Positions 37,701-50,605 are shown, numbered from the stretch's first letter. The stretch is DNA of 64,000 nucleotides from Stercorarius parasiticus (GCA_013396915.1 VWZL01000467.1:225305-289304), one strand, 5' to 3'. Numbers and translations are program-made. Notes: generated by a model from the sequence alone, not told the origin.

Positions 37701-40700
37701 GGCTAGACACAGGACCAAAGCTCTGATTCCCACGTGGGTTTTCAAGCTCCCACCACCAAACGCAGGCGGTGCTGAATCCAGCTCAAGAGACCAACTGGGG
37801 ACAGCCCAAGCTGGGAGTATTGGGACCTGTGTTTTGCCTTTGGTGATGGTGACGCTTTTCTTTTCAAACTGGTTGTGACTGTAGAAGATTAAAGGTAGGC
37901 AATAACGAATTGCAAGGCAAGCTTTTACAGGCAGTGCACTTTGGCAATTGTTCTTTTCTCCCTAATATTTCATTTCTACTCTCTCATGATGCACTACCCT
38001 CTTCATAAAAGTAGCCCTTCAATGCAAGCTGAGAATGCCAAATAGGATTTAATGGCGTTTTTCATGGCAGATATTGTAAAATGTTTTACAGATACCAATA
38101 GAAAGGTTTATTGCTGCTCTTTCATGTAATACATCATCATAAGGTTTTCCAGAAAATTATATAAGTTGGTTCAGATTAAGAAATTCTCTCTGAGGCACCA
38201 CTACAAGTTAAAGCAGAGCACTTCATGCAATGTAATATATTGAGTTGATGTCAAATATTTGGGGGGACAGTGGAATATGAATGCTAACAAATACAAGTAT
38301 ACGTCAAACAATGTATGGAAGAAAACATTGCTTAGGATTTGTACAGTAAATTTCTTTCCTATTCCTATGCCACTTTCTTCTCTTAAATTCCAATATGGCA
38401 TACCTTACCTGGCTTCAGGCAGGTTATCCATGCTTATCTTCAAGTCTGTGCTTAGCCCTTCCCTGTCCATTGAAATGCTTAAGCATATGCAGAGATCTCC
38501 TGACTGAAGTCCTAGGAAAAATTTGCTATGCATTTGTCCTTAAATGAAGCAGCTGCTTTAGGAGCTTCGCCATCGTAAGGCTCTCAAGTTGCACAGCCAT
38601 GTACTGCTCACCCCAAAAGGAACAGTTTCAGTTTCTCAATGGATTAATTTTCTGGAGGCATTAGCAGAGTGATACTGCTTGAATTTTACAAGAAAAAATG
38701 GGCTTTTGAAGATACTGTCATTGATGCTCACAGAGGGATACACCTCAGCATCTCGGAGGTTAAACTAAACATTTGGATTAAGTGACCTGAACTGTAATTA
38801 AATCATGGATTAGTCACGTTCCAGAAACCCCTTTTCTTCTCCGTAGTCCTCTGCTGGGCTTCAGGGATGCCCGCCTAGTCAGCCCAGCTCCAAGCAGTCC
38901 TTATTGTGCTCCTTGATGCTTCTTTCTAACTAACTGAAAGTGAAAACCTGTCTGTCTCACAGTCTTTTGCTGGTTTTCTGCCTGCTGTGCACTTTGCAAT
39001 GCCTTGTGCTAGTTTGCCTTAGGGTTAAATGTGTCTGTCCTGGGAAATGACACTGTGTTATGACATGTGGCATCTAACACAAGGCTGAAGAGATAGCCAG
39101 GATCCCCTAACCCTTTGGGAATATGAAGTCTTGTGCAATTATGTTGACATAACATAGAGGTGGTTTGTGTTCAGTTTTTCAGCTGGAAAGTTTTCTTTTT
39201 AGAAAAATTAAAGTGAGGGCCTTCGAGCACTGCAAGGAGATGCAACTGCTACTTGTGGAGGAATAAGGATAGTTTCGTGAGGTGTTTAGGCTGAAGGCAA
39301 ATCTGCTTGCCAGGGAAGGAGACTGCTCTGGGGTGGGATGATGAGGGGACAGCCAGCTCTTCTGCCTTGGGGGTGGTGACCTGATACACCATGATGGTGT
39401 TTCAGCTGGAGCTGCAGCCTGAAGGCTGTGGTCCAAGGACCGTTCTCAGGGTTATGTGTCACCGTGACTACAATCAAAATCTCCCCTACATGAAGTGATT
39501 TGCATGTCGTCGTCACCACTGGATGAGAAGAGACCTGTAAGCCACAGGCATTTTAGTGACAATGAAAATGCTTCCCAGCATCACCAGTGTTATTTCTGCC
39601 TTTCCCTAGAGGACCTGAGACCAAACATTTGTGTAGGAGAGGAGTCAGGTGAAACTCTCCTGATCACAGTCTCACGTGAGAGCTAGCCAAAAGCAGCCTT
39701 TAACAACACAGCCCTTTTCCAACACACTCCTGCTTGACAACAAATAAGTCCCCAGGCCAGCTCAGTTAGTTCTTCTGTGATCAAAGATGACTGCCATTGA
39801 GTCTTTTAACATGCAATTATACTTTGAAAGGTCACCCTGTGAAAATGGTGTCGCAAGGCTCCATGTTTATTGACTCCCTTCCCTAGGCAATTTGCTCAGT
39901 TTACATGTAATGAATAAATGCTGCTCTTGGCTGCTGCCCAGCCCAACGGGTCTGAAAGCCAAGCTGTGTCAGCTTTCTGCCAGGACATTACCACGAAAAC
40001 TAAAGGTTGCTGTAGAAAAACCTCTTGACCTGTAGCCTAGGAGTGTCTTTTTCCTGTCACATTTGCATCTGGGCACTTTGCCATAATCCTCCTTGTCAGC
40101 ATCCCCCATTTCTTCATGTTTTCAGCTGCTGCTGAACCCACCATGCCTTGTATCCAAGTTAGATTTTGGCGCCATTTTGTCCCACCGTCAACATAACTCC
40201 TAATTTATCGGTGATGGTTCAGACCTGTCTCTAGAACTGGCTGTTGTGTCTGCTCAGGGCAATCAGGAGAGGAAAATGGGGTTCGTCATGTTAGACAGTA
40301 TGCCAGCCTTGTAGATGGCTGCAATCTGTAGGGTTAATTTATCTCCAGGATGGGCAGCTGACCTACTGTGGGCTGAGCAAGTGACTTTACCTGGTAAAGT
40401 GGTGTGACTATTATGGCAGGATGGTTTCTGATGCTTGTGCTGGCTCACTCGCAGTTGGATCATGGACCTCGAAGTAATACAGCATGAACGCAACTGCTTT
40501 ACAGATCTAGGGCTGGAAGGGCTCACTCTGATCTTGTGGCTGAATGGTGCAGATGGGGTTTCTGCAGCAAGCCTGCACCTGGGGAGCATCATCAAGTCTG
40601 GAGAAGAGCTACACTGCCTACACAGAAAAGCAGTCATGTCAGTCGCTGAGGAACTGAGAGGCCAAAGTGTGGCCCATTTGACCTGATAGCCATTGAGTTT

Positions 40701-43700
40701 GAATGGAAAGTGCAACCACTGCTGCATAGCGAAACTTCATAAGTCATGGTACGGCTTTCACTTAGTTGCAACTTGAGTGAAGACGAGTGCATTTTGCAGG
40801 AAGAAATCCTGTGTTTCTCTCTGAATGGGAGGATCTCTGAAGTTAAGGCTTATATTCAAAGACTTCTCAGCGTTTGGGTCTGTGCTGTTTTGGAGTTTCT
40901 GTCTATGCACAGCGATGGACCCTCCAGGACGGACACCCCCTTGGTTCTTCTGTGTTGGCCTCAGTGGCCTGAACACCTGCATGGCTGGTGACTCAGCTCT
41001 GGTTCCTCCAGGTTTCTAGCTGAGAGAAGAGTGATCAGGAGGCATGGGTGAGATGCGATCCAGCACAGGCAGTAGGGTTAAGTGCTCGTCCTCAGTACAC
41101 TAAGGACATATCTCATGAAGGAATGTTTTTTCAACATAACTTCCCAGTAAGCACCAGCCAACATTTGTCAGTCCTGTATAACAGGCTATAGGATCAGTGA
41201 GTTTGCCATAACCCACAGCCTGGCTGTCAACATCAGGCGGTACAGACATACACCGCTGGAGGGCCCAGGTTTAATCTCCGCCAGTTTTCAATGCAGGAGT
41301 TATCACACACAATCATTCTACAACAGCAACAACAATTTACAGGCTGTCAGGAGTGCAGCCAGTCCTCCTCAGACCCAGGGCTGTCCCTATCTTCTGCCAA
41401 TCCAGCAGAGGAGCCGTGTGGAGGCTTACCCAGAGGAGGCTGGATAAATCTCCTCGGCAGCTCTCACACCGGTCACACCATTCAGTGGATATTTATGCTC
41501 TTTTTTTGTAGTCCCAGTTAAGTATTTCTTTGCGAAAACTCTGGAAGTGACAGAGCAAGGGCTGTGACATGCTGAAGTTCAGCCCTCCCTGCCTACTGGA
41601 AATTCTTTTCCAAGGACACATGTCACAAGAAACTGCTGCCCAGAGGCAACAGCAATATATTTCAGCTTCACTGAGGACTCTCCTAGCTAATTTTTTTCAG
41701 TTCAGCATTTCTTTGAGTAATCAGGGTAGCCCTGAGACTGTCACTCTTCTGGATATTTTCTTCCACATCTCAATAAGGCAAAAGCACAAGAATCACCCGA
41801 AGCTCATTTTGAGTAATGATCCCTTTCAGTATCAGCTGCTACTTAAAAAGATGTTATCAGTCCTAAAAGGCCTCACTGCATTATTATTTTATGTTGGTAT
41901 ATTATGCTATTATTCATTCATATTGCTGTAGGTCCCAGAGACCTTTCTGGGGATCAGGACCCTATTGTGGAAGGTGCAGTAGCCTACTGTCATTGTCAGA
42001 AGCTGGAGAGGAACCCACATCTGAAATAGGAGTCATCTGATGGAGATATGAAATGGCCTAATGTTTCTGTGCAAGATCCTGTTTTAATTCTCAAAGCTAA
42101 GGGAGGGACCCCCATTGATTTTGGCTGCTGTTGGACTCAACATCTCTAGAACTGGTGGCATCCAGTCCTGTGATCCAGCGATTTGGCACAGTTTGTTAGG
42201 AGAGACCCAAACTGATCCCTGCAGGTGTATCTAATGCTCCTTCTGCGAAAGGCAGAGGCAAAGACGTTGAGTTTGCGTGCATCCCCCCATGCACATACAC
42301 CAATGAGCCTAGCAGAGCCTCAGTGGAGCCTCGCTGTCTTGTGCCCTAAAACCATCTTGGCCCCAAAGTTGACATTAGTAGGTTTTAGAGAACAGTCTTA
42401 AAATCATCAAAGGCTTCAAGCCAGCTGCCTGACAGCTGTTATCTTCAATAGTAGAAATAGGGATTGTAACATGAAGAAGGTGTCTACGTAGGTGGTGTAT
42501 CTGAGTTTCTCTTGAACTCAAGCCAATAGGACCTGACTGGCAGTGAAGCGTCTCTTGCTATGCAGACATCCAGTCTGCGGCAATAAGGAAAGTGCCTCTA
42601 AGATCACCTGAAAACTCTGCCCCACATCTCACGTTTGCATTTGAATAAGTTTATTTCTTTGTCTAAAAGCTCTCATTTTTCAGCCTGCACCACATGGATG
42701 TTGAAGCAGTTCATCACTGTTGCCATGAAAGTTCAAAGCCATTTATCTTCAATAAGGTTACTTGATGCAATTTCTAACAGCAAGAACCCCTCTGTCCTGG
42801 GGCTTTCTACAAGATTAAGTGATGTATTCAGATAGGCAACGTCTCATGAGGATTTTCAGTACCTGGAAGATATAAAGCTCATTCTAGTCGAAGGACAGCA
42901 GGCTTTGCAATTGGTGTTTCCCATTTGCCTCCCATTAAGGTTTTTAGACTCTTTTTTGGAGCCTGGCACCCCTTTGTGAAAGTATTGTGAGAACAGCCAT
43001 CTTTGCAATGAACGTTAGTCCTCATCCTTCTCTTGAAGATGATCACTGCCTACTAATCCTTCATACTCATGTTCTGTAGGGGCAGAGCCCAAAGGGAGTT
43101 AAAAAAGCTGTGCATTAGTCTGTTGCCTTTGTGGAGAGGGAAAGAATGAGTGATCTGATCATAGTCCTAGCCAAGGGTATAGGTTTAATTTGATATTCTG
43201 CCAAAGATTTTTTGGGTGGTTTTCAGCAAATATACTTTCCTACCTTGGTGGGAGCTATGTAGCTGAAAGACAACAAAGCTTTTGGGTGTCAGGGTTTGGA
43301 GGAGCCACTAGCAGCTGCAGGTAGTCGGGTACACATTAAAACCAGAGGAGCTGTGGGGCAGGATTGGAGCTGGGTGTCTGTTGTGCAGCGTCAGGGCCAT
43401 CTGCACGCAGGACCACAGTGACAAGGGCTGGTCCTCTCATCCGCACTGCTCCCAAGACAAGGCTCCCAGCAGAGGAGAGACCTTTTTGCTGGGTGGAAGG
43501 TGCTGATGCGAAGAGACACGTCTCTGCACAGAGCCTTGGCTCCCTGCTGGTTTGCTACTCTCGGGATGTGTGATCATTTTCCTGACAGCCCCTGCCATGA
43601 CCTCACTCCGAGTGGTTTCTGTTGAGTAATGTTTCTGTCCGGAGGTTGAGCTCTGCCCTCAGTTGTATGTGTATGCCTCCAGAGCTTGCAGGTGATGCCC

Positions 43701-43859
43701 CGTGCTACCCTGCTGTGAAACCCCCTCGTTTTCTGCAGGGTCAACTCCGCAGAAGATGAATCATCTTTTCATGTGAATAGTTGTGGGGATGATACATGTG
43801 GCAATCTTTGTTTTCCGCCCTTCACTCAGATGATGTGAGCATGCAGAGCTAATTGGATT

Positions 43860-43874
43860 AAAAAAAAAAAAAAA
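43860..43874. repeat. poly(A) tract
   Basis: Fifteen adenines in otherwise unique DNA. I see no retrocopy body in front of it. Confidence 0.85.
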
Positions 43875-46800
43875 GGATTCAGAACTTATGCTTGTGTCTG
43901 AACAGTTCATGAGCTGCAGCTCCTCCATGTGAGAAGGTGTTTCTGATCCATTTGGAGCAGAAGTGCATCTCTGAGTCTGTTCTGGCAGACTTTTTTCCGA
44001 TTAAAGTGTTTTTCAGGTGTGGTATGGGCTAGAAAAGCAGATAAATCACATATACTACAGTACTGTCAATCGGGTTTCATTCCTCTGATGCCCATAAGAG
44101 AGAGCCAGGCATCAGTATCTGGAAATTTATTGCAAACCATTCATTTTGTTATAACCCTTTCAATGTCCAGAATTTACCATCCCTCCTTTCTTCAGTAGCT
44201 TACTGGCCTGTGTTCATGAAGGACGGTATGAAACGGAGGATGTGATATCAGAGTGCCATGGGAAGAGGACTACTGCCCTACTTCTCAGCAAGCCCCCCGG
44301 CTGGCACTGGCACAGCAAGATCCTTTGTCATCTTCAAGATGATGAGAATCAGGATGCTTCAGCTGATTTATAAGGAGTCATGGATATATGATGTGAGTTT
44401 AATTCATAATGGGATTGAGCTGAAAGCACTAATGCTGTTTTACTGCAGATCTGACATTAACATTCACACTGTGTCTGATGGATAGCACAGGAGAACCAAA
44501 GTAGGTTTTCTAGTGGGTCTAGTAGCAATCCATCTGGCTCAGCCTGATGAAATTAGTGTTGCAATTTACTAATCTAGGCGCAAGAAAATCCAGCCATGAA
44601 CACAGATATGTAAAAACTCTAAAAAAACCCACCATTTTTTCTTTGTAAAACAAATTAAAACAAAACAAAGAGAGAACACTGCTCTCAGGTAGGTAGGAAA
44701 ACAGAATTTTGCAAGACATGCATAGCAATTTTGCAAGGCCTGACTTTCTCCTGCACCAAATGAAGGGTACTTCCGTACTTCAAAGAGATATAAAGCTGTG
44801 TTATTCACATTTTTGAAGGAATTTGGAGTGACTGGGTATAATACAGTATAGAGATGCAAAATATTAGAGCATGAAATGAACTCTACAAGCCCGAATTTCA
44901 GCCCACATTTGGGAAGCCAAGCTACGGCTGCCTTTCAATCATGAGTAGAGCTGTAAAAAGTGCTATATTATGGGCACTGAAAGAGTGCATGTAAACTGAA
45001 TTTCATTGTCAATCCTACTTGCCAGCTTTTTATGATTTATGTCTCACCATGCAGAATATTTGCTTCACTTTTGCTTTATGGCAGTTGCTGATAGGCTTTG
45101 AATTATGGCAGAATTAGAATGTCTTCCATGGTAGAAAATCCTTAAATATACCCTTAAACATTTGAGTTTTACGTTGAGATGCTTATGAAGGCTGGATTTA
45201 GGCACCCTTATCTCCTTTCTCCTCAAAATGGGTCCTCCTGTTCTGTATTAGGATTCTTACTGGGCAGATTTTCATCAGTACTCCAATGTATCTGGATTTC
45301 TGAAATCCCTGCCAAAGCTGGGGCTTTGTAGCCGTGGAGAGAGAGAACCAAGCAAGGAGATTACTCGGTTGGTTGCAAAGAGCAGAGAGAACAATTCAAG
45401 CAATGGCACCCAAGAGGCAAAAGCATGAGGAGGCAAGAAGCTCCATGGGCTCTGCAAACCAGAGGGTGAAACCCAGGTTGAGAGCTTGAGAGTGGGCTGA
45501 GAAGGGTGGCCACCAGATGAGGAGGACGGCTGGGAAAGAAATGGAAAGGCTGCACTGTTTGTGTCGTCACGAGAAAGCTTTGGGAGAAGGACACATGGGA
45601 TGTGAGGAGGTCTGTGTTGGAGAGGTCACATTTCAACTATGCCTCCTGCCCCATCGAAACCAGAAAACTGGAACGCTGGCAAGGGATGGAGATGCCCATC
45701 CCAGAGAACTGTTGCTGTCACACTCATCCTGACACGAATCCACTGGTCCTTTGGCGAGGGGCATGCCCAAAAATGCCAACAGCGCATTCTTCATTTCAGT
45801 AGATATTTCAAGAACAAAAAGTGACAACTAGCAAGAAGTAAACAGTCTGGAACAAGCAAATACCTGAAGAATATCCATCCCGGTGGAACTGGTTGTGATC
45901 AGGCAACAAAAGCAGCATTACATTAGGTTTCTGCCATGGTGTAAAAAAGCTCTGGAAGTTTAAGCTAAAGGAACCGTTTTTATGGGGTTTTGTTGCTTTT
46001 TCTTTGTTTTAATTCAGCAGTGGAATATTTGTCGGATGAGCTGGAGAAGCCAGTTTCAGTCCACAAAAATGCCAATGATTTATTTATTGCTATCATTTAG
46101 GGAAAGGGCAGCAGTTGTTGCTTCTGAATATTTAACATTGCAGGGAAAAAAGCAAGCCACTCAGAAGCCTGCGTCTTCCAGTGAAGCACTGCAAATCAGC
46201 ATGCCTCCCTGGCCCCCCCAAATTCAAAGGTGGGACAGCTGTGAAGGTATGCCCCAGCATACTCTTGGAGGGACTGAGACTTCTTCTTCAGACCTCAGCT
46301 TGTGCGGTCATGAGCAGCCTGTTGAAGAGACTCTAACTCTTCTCTGAGTGGTGACCTGCTATGAAAGCCCAGGTAAGGAGGCGAGGTGCGTCTGCAACTC
46401 AGAAGGCATTACCTGTGTAGCATTCGTCTCAGGAAAATTGCAATTTGTTTTACTTCACATGTCATTTAGAACAATTCCCAGGAGAGCAGCAGATGGGAGA
46501 GATTAGCATCAGTGTTTTTTCCTACTCAAAGCTAGCTACAGCAAGATGACTTTTGAAATACTTGTTTGTTCTTGACTTCTTACATTCTTAGCTCTCTTCC
46601 CACCCTTCCTTTGTTTTCCAAGGGACTCAAGCAATGAGCCTCAGTCCCTCTAGCTACTAACTGACCCGACCCACCAGATGTTTCTCAAAAAAGCATTCAG
46701 GAGCAGCCAGGCCACAGCCACGCATGGGAAGAAGGGAAAACAGGAAAAGACAATTTCTCAGGCTTCTCATGTGTCACACTCACTGTAGAGCCCCCTCCTT

Positions 46801-47200
46801 CAACACATCATCTACTGTGGTGGGATTTCACTGCTGTTGTTGGCTATGGAGGAAACATGCCTGACTGCAGATGGGACTGAGTGTCCGGAGATGGCCAGCA
46901 CCTGCCTCTGATTCTCCCAAGGGAGTCATCCAAGGGAGAAGCTCTTGGAGAAGGCTGTACCTTCTTGTGACCACCACCATCTGTGAAACACCCTCAGCAG
47001 AAGAAAGGGACCATCATCACCCGCCAAGTGTATTGAAGATAAAAAAAAAAGGTTATTTTTAAAGGAGAGCATTTCAAATCTCATAGCCAATTTGCAAACA
47101 GATATTCCATCTGCATTGTTTTAAAACAATATTTAGCAACACACACTGTGAGTCTAAGGGGCACAGAATTCAATAGCAAGATCAGTGCACAATTTGGGAC

Positions 47201-47206
47201 TTTATT
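47201..47206 (-). terminator. SIAH3: possible SIAH3 poly(A) signal
   Basis: TTTATT on the plus strand reads AATAAA in the SIAH3 direction, about 800 nt after the stop codon. ATTAAA (plus strand TTTAAT, 47391-47396) is an alternative about 610 nt after the stop. Neither can be preferred without transcript data, and SIAH3 may have a much longer 3' UTR. Confidence 0.22.
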
Positions 47207-47970
47207 TTCTGAAAATCTCTTTTTAAATGCTTAAGGAAATAGTAGCTATAAAGGTGAATGCCCTGATGGCTGGCTATAGTTATATCTATCCTGGAGCCTG
47301 ATCATCTAGCAAGCCTTTCACTGCCCATCATGATATAAGAGTGAGATTTAACTACGCTCAGTGTGACCACCCACTATCTGCCATCCCCGATTTAATTCAG
47401 GATGAGGGTTCCCAGGCCCCAGATCAGCGGAGGTGGTGACTTTTTCTTCTGAAGGTTTCACTATCTGGGTGGTGAAGGTTGCTTTTACAGAAGCTGAAGG
47501 GAGCTCTGAAATTGCAAACTCCCCGGGGTTTGGTTGTGACCACAGCGTAAGAGTTAAATCACCATTGCTAGTATGGAAACCTGAGTGCTCTTGTCCCTTA
47601 GTGGAATACTTTCCCTTTTACCAGGCACAGAGGCCTCCTTAATACCATGCAATTAGGCAAGCTATGAGGGAAACACATTTGCATAGCAAGGTCAGACCAA
47701 AGGTTTCTATAAGTCACCCTGGGTGGTGTTTCCAGGAGAAAGACGTTATTTCCAGTGTTGCTGGAAGGCAACAATAAATTGATCAGCCTCTTTAAAATTT
47801 CTCATAAAATTGTATTAACAAAATGGTAAATACATTACATAGAGACCGTAACCACAGAATGTTTACATAATGCCCACTGTGGATGAGTACTAAATACCAT
47901 AAAAGACCTGAGACCCCCCCGAAAAGTCCACAAGTTCTGGCTCTCACAAGGCAGCTAGAGCACCATTGTA

Positions 47971-48002
47971 TCTCCTCCTCCTCCTCTTCTTCCTTTTCCC
48001 CT
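47971..48002 (-). repeat. polypurine tract directly after the SIAH3 stop codon
   Basis: The plus strand is a 32-nt pure pyrimidine run rich in TCC. In the SIAH3 mRNA this is an unbroken GGA/GAA-type purine run beginning at the first base after TGA. It is a candidate triplex-forming or splice-enhancer-like element, and a likely length-variable microsatellite. Confidence 0.85.
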
Positions 48003-48596
48003 TCACATTTCGTCTTCAGTGTTGTGAACTTTGCTGGTGGTTATTGCAATTCCTATCGCTAGGCTTCCATTGTCAGAAAAGAGCTGAGCCAGGGAAGTGT
48101 TCAGCACAAGGCAATCCCCGTCAGAAATGACAGAGTCAACACACTCCAGTACCGACCTGGGGGTCGCCTCCCACTTAAGGCGCCTCTGGTTCCTGTTGAG
48201 CTCGAGCCTGTAGGTGAAGTTGTCGGCTTGGGTCGGCGTACCAATCAGCATCATCGTAGCGAAGAACTGGGGATGGCCTTCATACTTCTCCTGCTTCCTG
48301 AGGACCAGCAAAAACTGGTGGCCAAGGCAAGAGTGCATGATGATCCAGTCTGTGGGGGCAGGCAGGTGCATGTCCGTGGCCAGGAAGACAATTTCTGCCC
48401 CCTGAAGGATGTTGATGCGGTGGGTCTGCCTCAGGTGGGACACCACCACCTCCAGGTGCCCTTCCCATGGGCAGGAAAAGAGTGGGCACGTGCAGGGAAC
48501 CAGCTGGGGGTCATGTACTGCTTCGTGGTGATGGCAGGGAGGAAGGACGCTTTGCTCCACAGACGTCTGGGCAGCTGCACAGCGGGTCGGTGCATA
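48003..48596 (-). CDS. SIAH3: SIAH3, last coding exon (partial gene)
   Basis: This exon encodes the last 197 residues of SIAH3, a SIAH-family protein lacking the RING finger and therefore not expected to act alone as a ubiquitin ligase; the human protein has been linked to control of Parkin recruitment to mitochondria. Residues 35-59 of the exon hold the SIAH zinc-finger pattern CTCPLFSC then HLRQTH (likely ligands C35 or C37, C42, H54, H59). The TRAF-like substrate-binding domain follows, with QGAEIVFLATDMHLPAP, FATMMLIGTPTQADNFTYRL, KWEATPRSVLECVDSVISDG and LAQLFSDNGSLAIGIAI. It ends in Glu-Met like human. No methionine opens the exon; the frame is bounded by a TAG that doubles as the acceptor, so the start lies in exon 1. 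Human SIAH3 has about 269 residues; the missing N-terminal 50 or so were not found in this window. The His-rich segment is reduced to CHHHEA. Confidence 0.93.
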   Translation of the reverse strand, partial: YAPTRCAAAQTSVEQSVLPPCHHHEAVHDPQLVPCTCPLFSCPWEGHLEVVVSHLRQTHRINILQGAEIVFLATDMHLPAPTDWIIMHSCLGHQFLLVLRKQEKYEGHPQFFATMMLIGTPTQADNFTYRLELNRNQRRLKWEATPRSVLECVDSVISDGDCLVLNTSLAQLFSDNGSLAIGIAITTSKVHNTEDEM

Positions 48597-48620
48597 CTAT
48601 GAGAATGGAGAAATTACAAC
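48597..48620 (-). other. SIAH3: SIAH3 splice acceptor
   Basis: In the gene direction the sequence AATTTCTCCATTCTCATAG is pyrimidine-rich and ends in AG at 48598-48597. It joins the exon in phase 0 immediately before TATGCACCG. A second AG (GCCCAG, about 36 nt inside the exon) is a weaker alternative. Confidence 0.65.
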
Positions 48621-50058
48621 ATGATAGCAGGTGGACAAGGAACTGGTGCAGATATGCAAGATACAGACCCAGCAGCAACAGTTGCCTAATACCTCACCCA
48701 AAACAGCAGCGATGAGAACGTCAGGAACTCAGCACTGCTGAAACCAGGCTGAGATCAGGGGCAATCCAGGCCTGGATCTGCACAGCAAAAGATGCTGGCA
48801 CTTGCCGTGTTCTACACGAGAAGAGAGAAACCACTTGAGCCATGATAAGTCACTTCAAATGAAAGTGATGTATGTGTTTAAAGAGCGATTTCATTAGTTT
48901 TGGGGGGGGAAATCTGATTAAAAAGAGAAAAAAAAGCCCAACAAAGCAAGGACAGCATGGGGCATTTTATATAGTCAAGGCTCTTGCAGCTCAGAACAAG
49001 GAAATGAAATATGTATGGCTTTATTATTCTTTAATGAAACACACTGACAAATACAGGCATTTCTCCTGAAACAATATGCTTTATAACACCCATAATTTGT
49101 GAAATGAGAGTCAGTTTTTATTGTATATGATGCCTTCATTTTATTGGGTTTTTTTTTGTCAATGTATTTGTGCTTAATTGATGCATTTACCTCCATAAAT
49201 CTTAAATGGCTCTCAAGGTGGATGGATGGCAAATTTAGGGCATTTTTATACTAAAATATATACACAAGTAAATTTGGATTAAGGTAGGGCAGCTAGCTGA
49301 AAAGGCAGCAGCTCTTGCAGAAGGATTCCACGTGAAAACTGGGCAGCAAACCACTCTACCTAGGTCAAGCAGATGTTGCTGAAGAGAAACGAGTGAGTCT
49401 TATTCATCCAAAAGTGTATCCACACGTAATCCTATTCAGGAAGAGTAATGGTTCTCTGCAATAACTCTGTGCATAGACAAACCCTAAGGCACTGGCCATG
49501 ATTCATCCTACCCAATTTTAAGCATTTACTTCAGCCACCCGAGATGGAAACCTGGTTACCTTGGACCGCTTCTGCAGTCAATAGAGGGAGGCAGCCCTTC
49601 CCAGTGGTGGATTCAGATCTTAGCTGGAGTAATTCACCTCCTAAAGGTGGCACTGGCCGCTGCTGGAGTGACTAAGGCAATCTGTCTGTGACAGATACAA
49701 TCTGTCTAGTCGTATCTAAATTTTAGGTTCTTGAATGTAGAAGGACAATGTCTCCCTCTGAATTCCTTTGGAGATGCTTATAAGGAGTATAAGAATTAAG
49801 AGTACACACACGCGCGCATATATATATATGTACATTGTGCTTTAACATAGGTTTTAGGAAGATTGATGTAACTCCCCAGATACTGCCCTATGTCTGCTTT
49901 GTTTAACATATGTAGGTACTCAAAATTACAGGAACAGCAGTACGGTTCTAACATTTAACAGTTGTTCTCCTCCGTGCCACATCAAAGTCATAGCAGGTAT
50001 GGGCTTTATTCAGCTATTTTTGAGCAGAGATTTGTTTTAACCAGGGACAAGTATAAAC
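48621..50058. other. probable SIAH3 intron 1, first part
   Basis: No other gene seen. It contains an alternating purine-pyrimidine tract at 49803-49836. Intron assignment follows from the missing SIAH3 first exon and the very long first intron of the human gene. Confidence 0.55.
49803..49836. repeat. alternating CA/CG/TA tract
   Basis: ACACAC runs into CGCGCG and then ATATATATAT and GTACAT with unbroken purine-pyrimidine alternation for over 30 bp. Confidence 0.85.
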
Positions 50059-50605
50059 ATAGAATCGTAGAATCATAGAATCACAGACTCATAGAATCAT
50101 AGAATAGTTTGGGTTGGAAGGGACATCTAAAGGTCAGCTAGTCCTACGCTCCCTGCAATGACCAGGTACATCTTCAACTAGATCAGGTTGCTCAGAGCCG
50201 CATCCAGCCTGGCCTTGAATGTCTCCAGGGATGGGACATCTACCACCTCTCTGGGCAACTTGTGCCAGTGTTTCACCACCCTCATTGTAAAAAATTTCTT
50301 CCTTATATCTAGTATAAATCTTTCCTCTTTCAGTTTAAAGCCATTACCCCTTGTCCTATGGCAACAGGCCCTACTAAAAAGTTTGTCCCCATCTTTCCCG
50401 TAGGCCCCCTTTAAATTCAGAAAGGCTGCTATAATGTCTCACTGCAGCCTTCAAGGCTGAACAACCTTCCAGGCTGAACAACCCCAACTCTTTCAGCCTG
50501 TCCTCATAGGAGAGGTGCTCCAGCCCTCTGATCATTTTTGCGGCCCTCCTCTGCGCCTGCTCCAACAGCTCCATGTCTTTCCTGTGCTGAAGGTTCCAGT
50601 ATAAT
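50059..50605 (-). mobile_element. CR1 LINE, 5'-truncated (copy 5)
   Basis: The plus strand begins with five tail-type repeats (ATAGAATCGTAGAATCATAG and more) and then GGTTTGGGTTGGAAGGGAC-like sequence, followed by the ORF2 C-terminus in reverse. On the minus strand RKDMELLEQAQRRAAKMIRG and [17 protein letters not shown] are clear CR1 residues. A small 17-bp-period duplication of AGGCTGAACAACC (50454-50466 and 50471-50483) shifts the frame just after LFSLEG. The 5' limit lies near 50605. Confidence 0.94.

Larger units (their letters stand above)
32908..47200. other. intergenic spacer between CBY2 and SIAH3
   Basis: No recognised gene, structural RNA or transposon in over 14 kb. Minor repeats are (GT)n at 33372-33384, a CA/CG-rich run at 34674-34708 and poly(A) at 43860-43874. 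The frame at 40263-40727 (-) is the longest of note but overlaps a plus-strand frame and matches nothing known. Confidence 0.55.

Noticed and set aside
40263..40727. 154-residue minus-strand frame with an opposing plus-strand frame
   Set aside because: No similarity to any family I know and no compositional sign of coding. Chance is sufficient.
48214..48602. Plus-strand open frames opposite SIAH3
   Set aside because: They are antisense shadows of a conserved exon, a common result of its codon composition.
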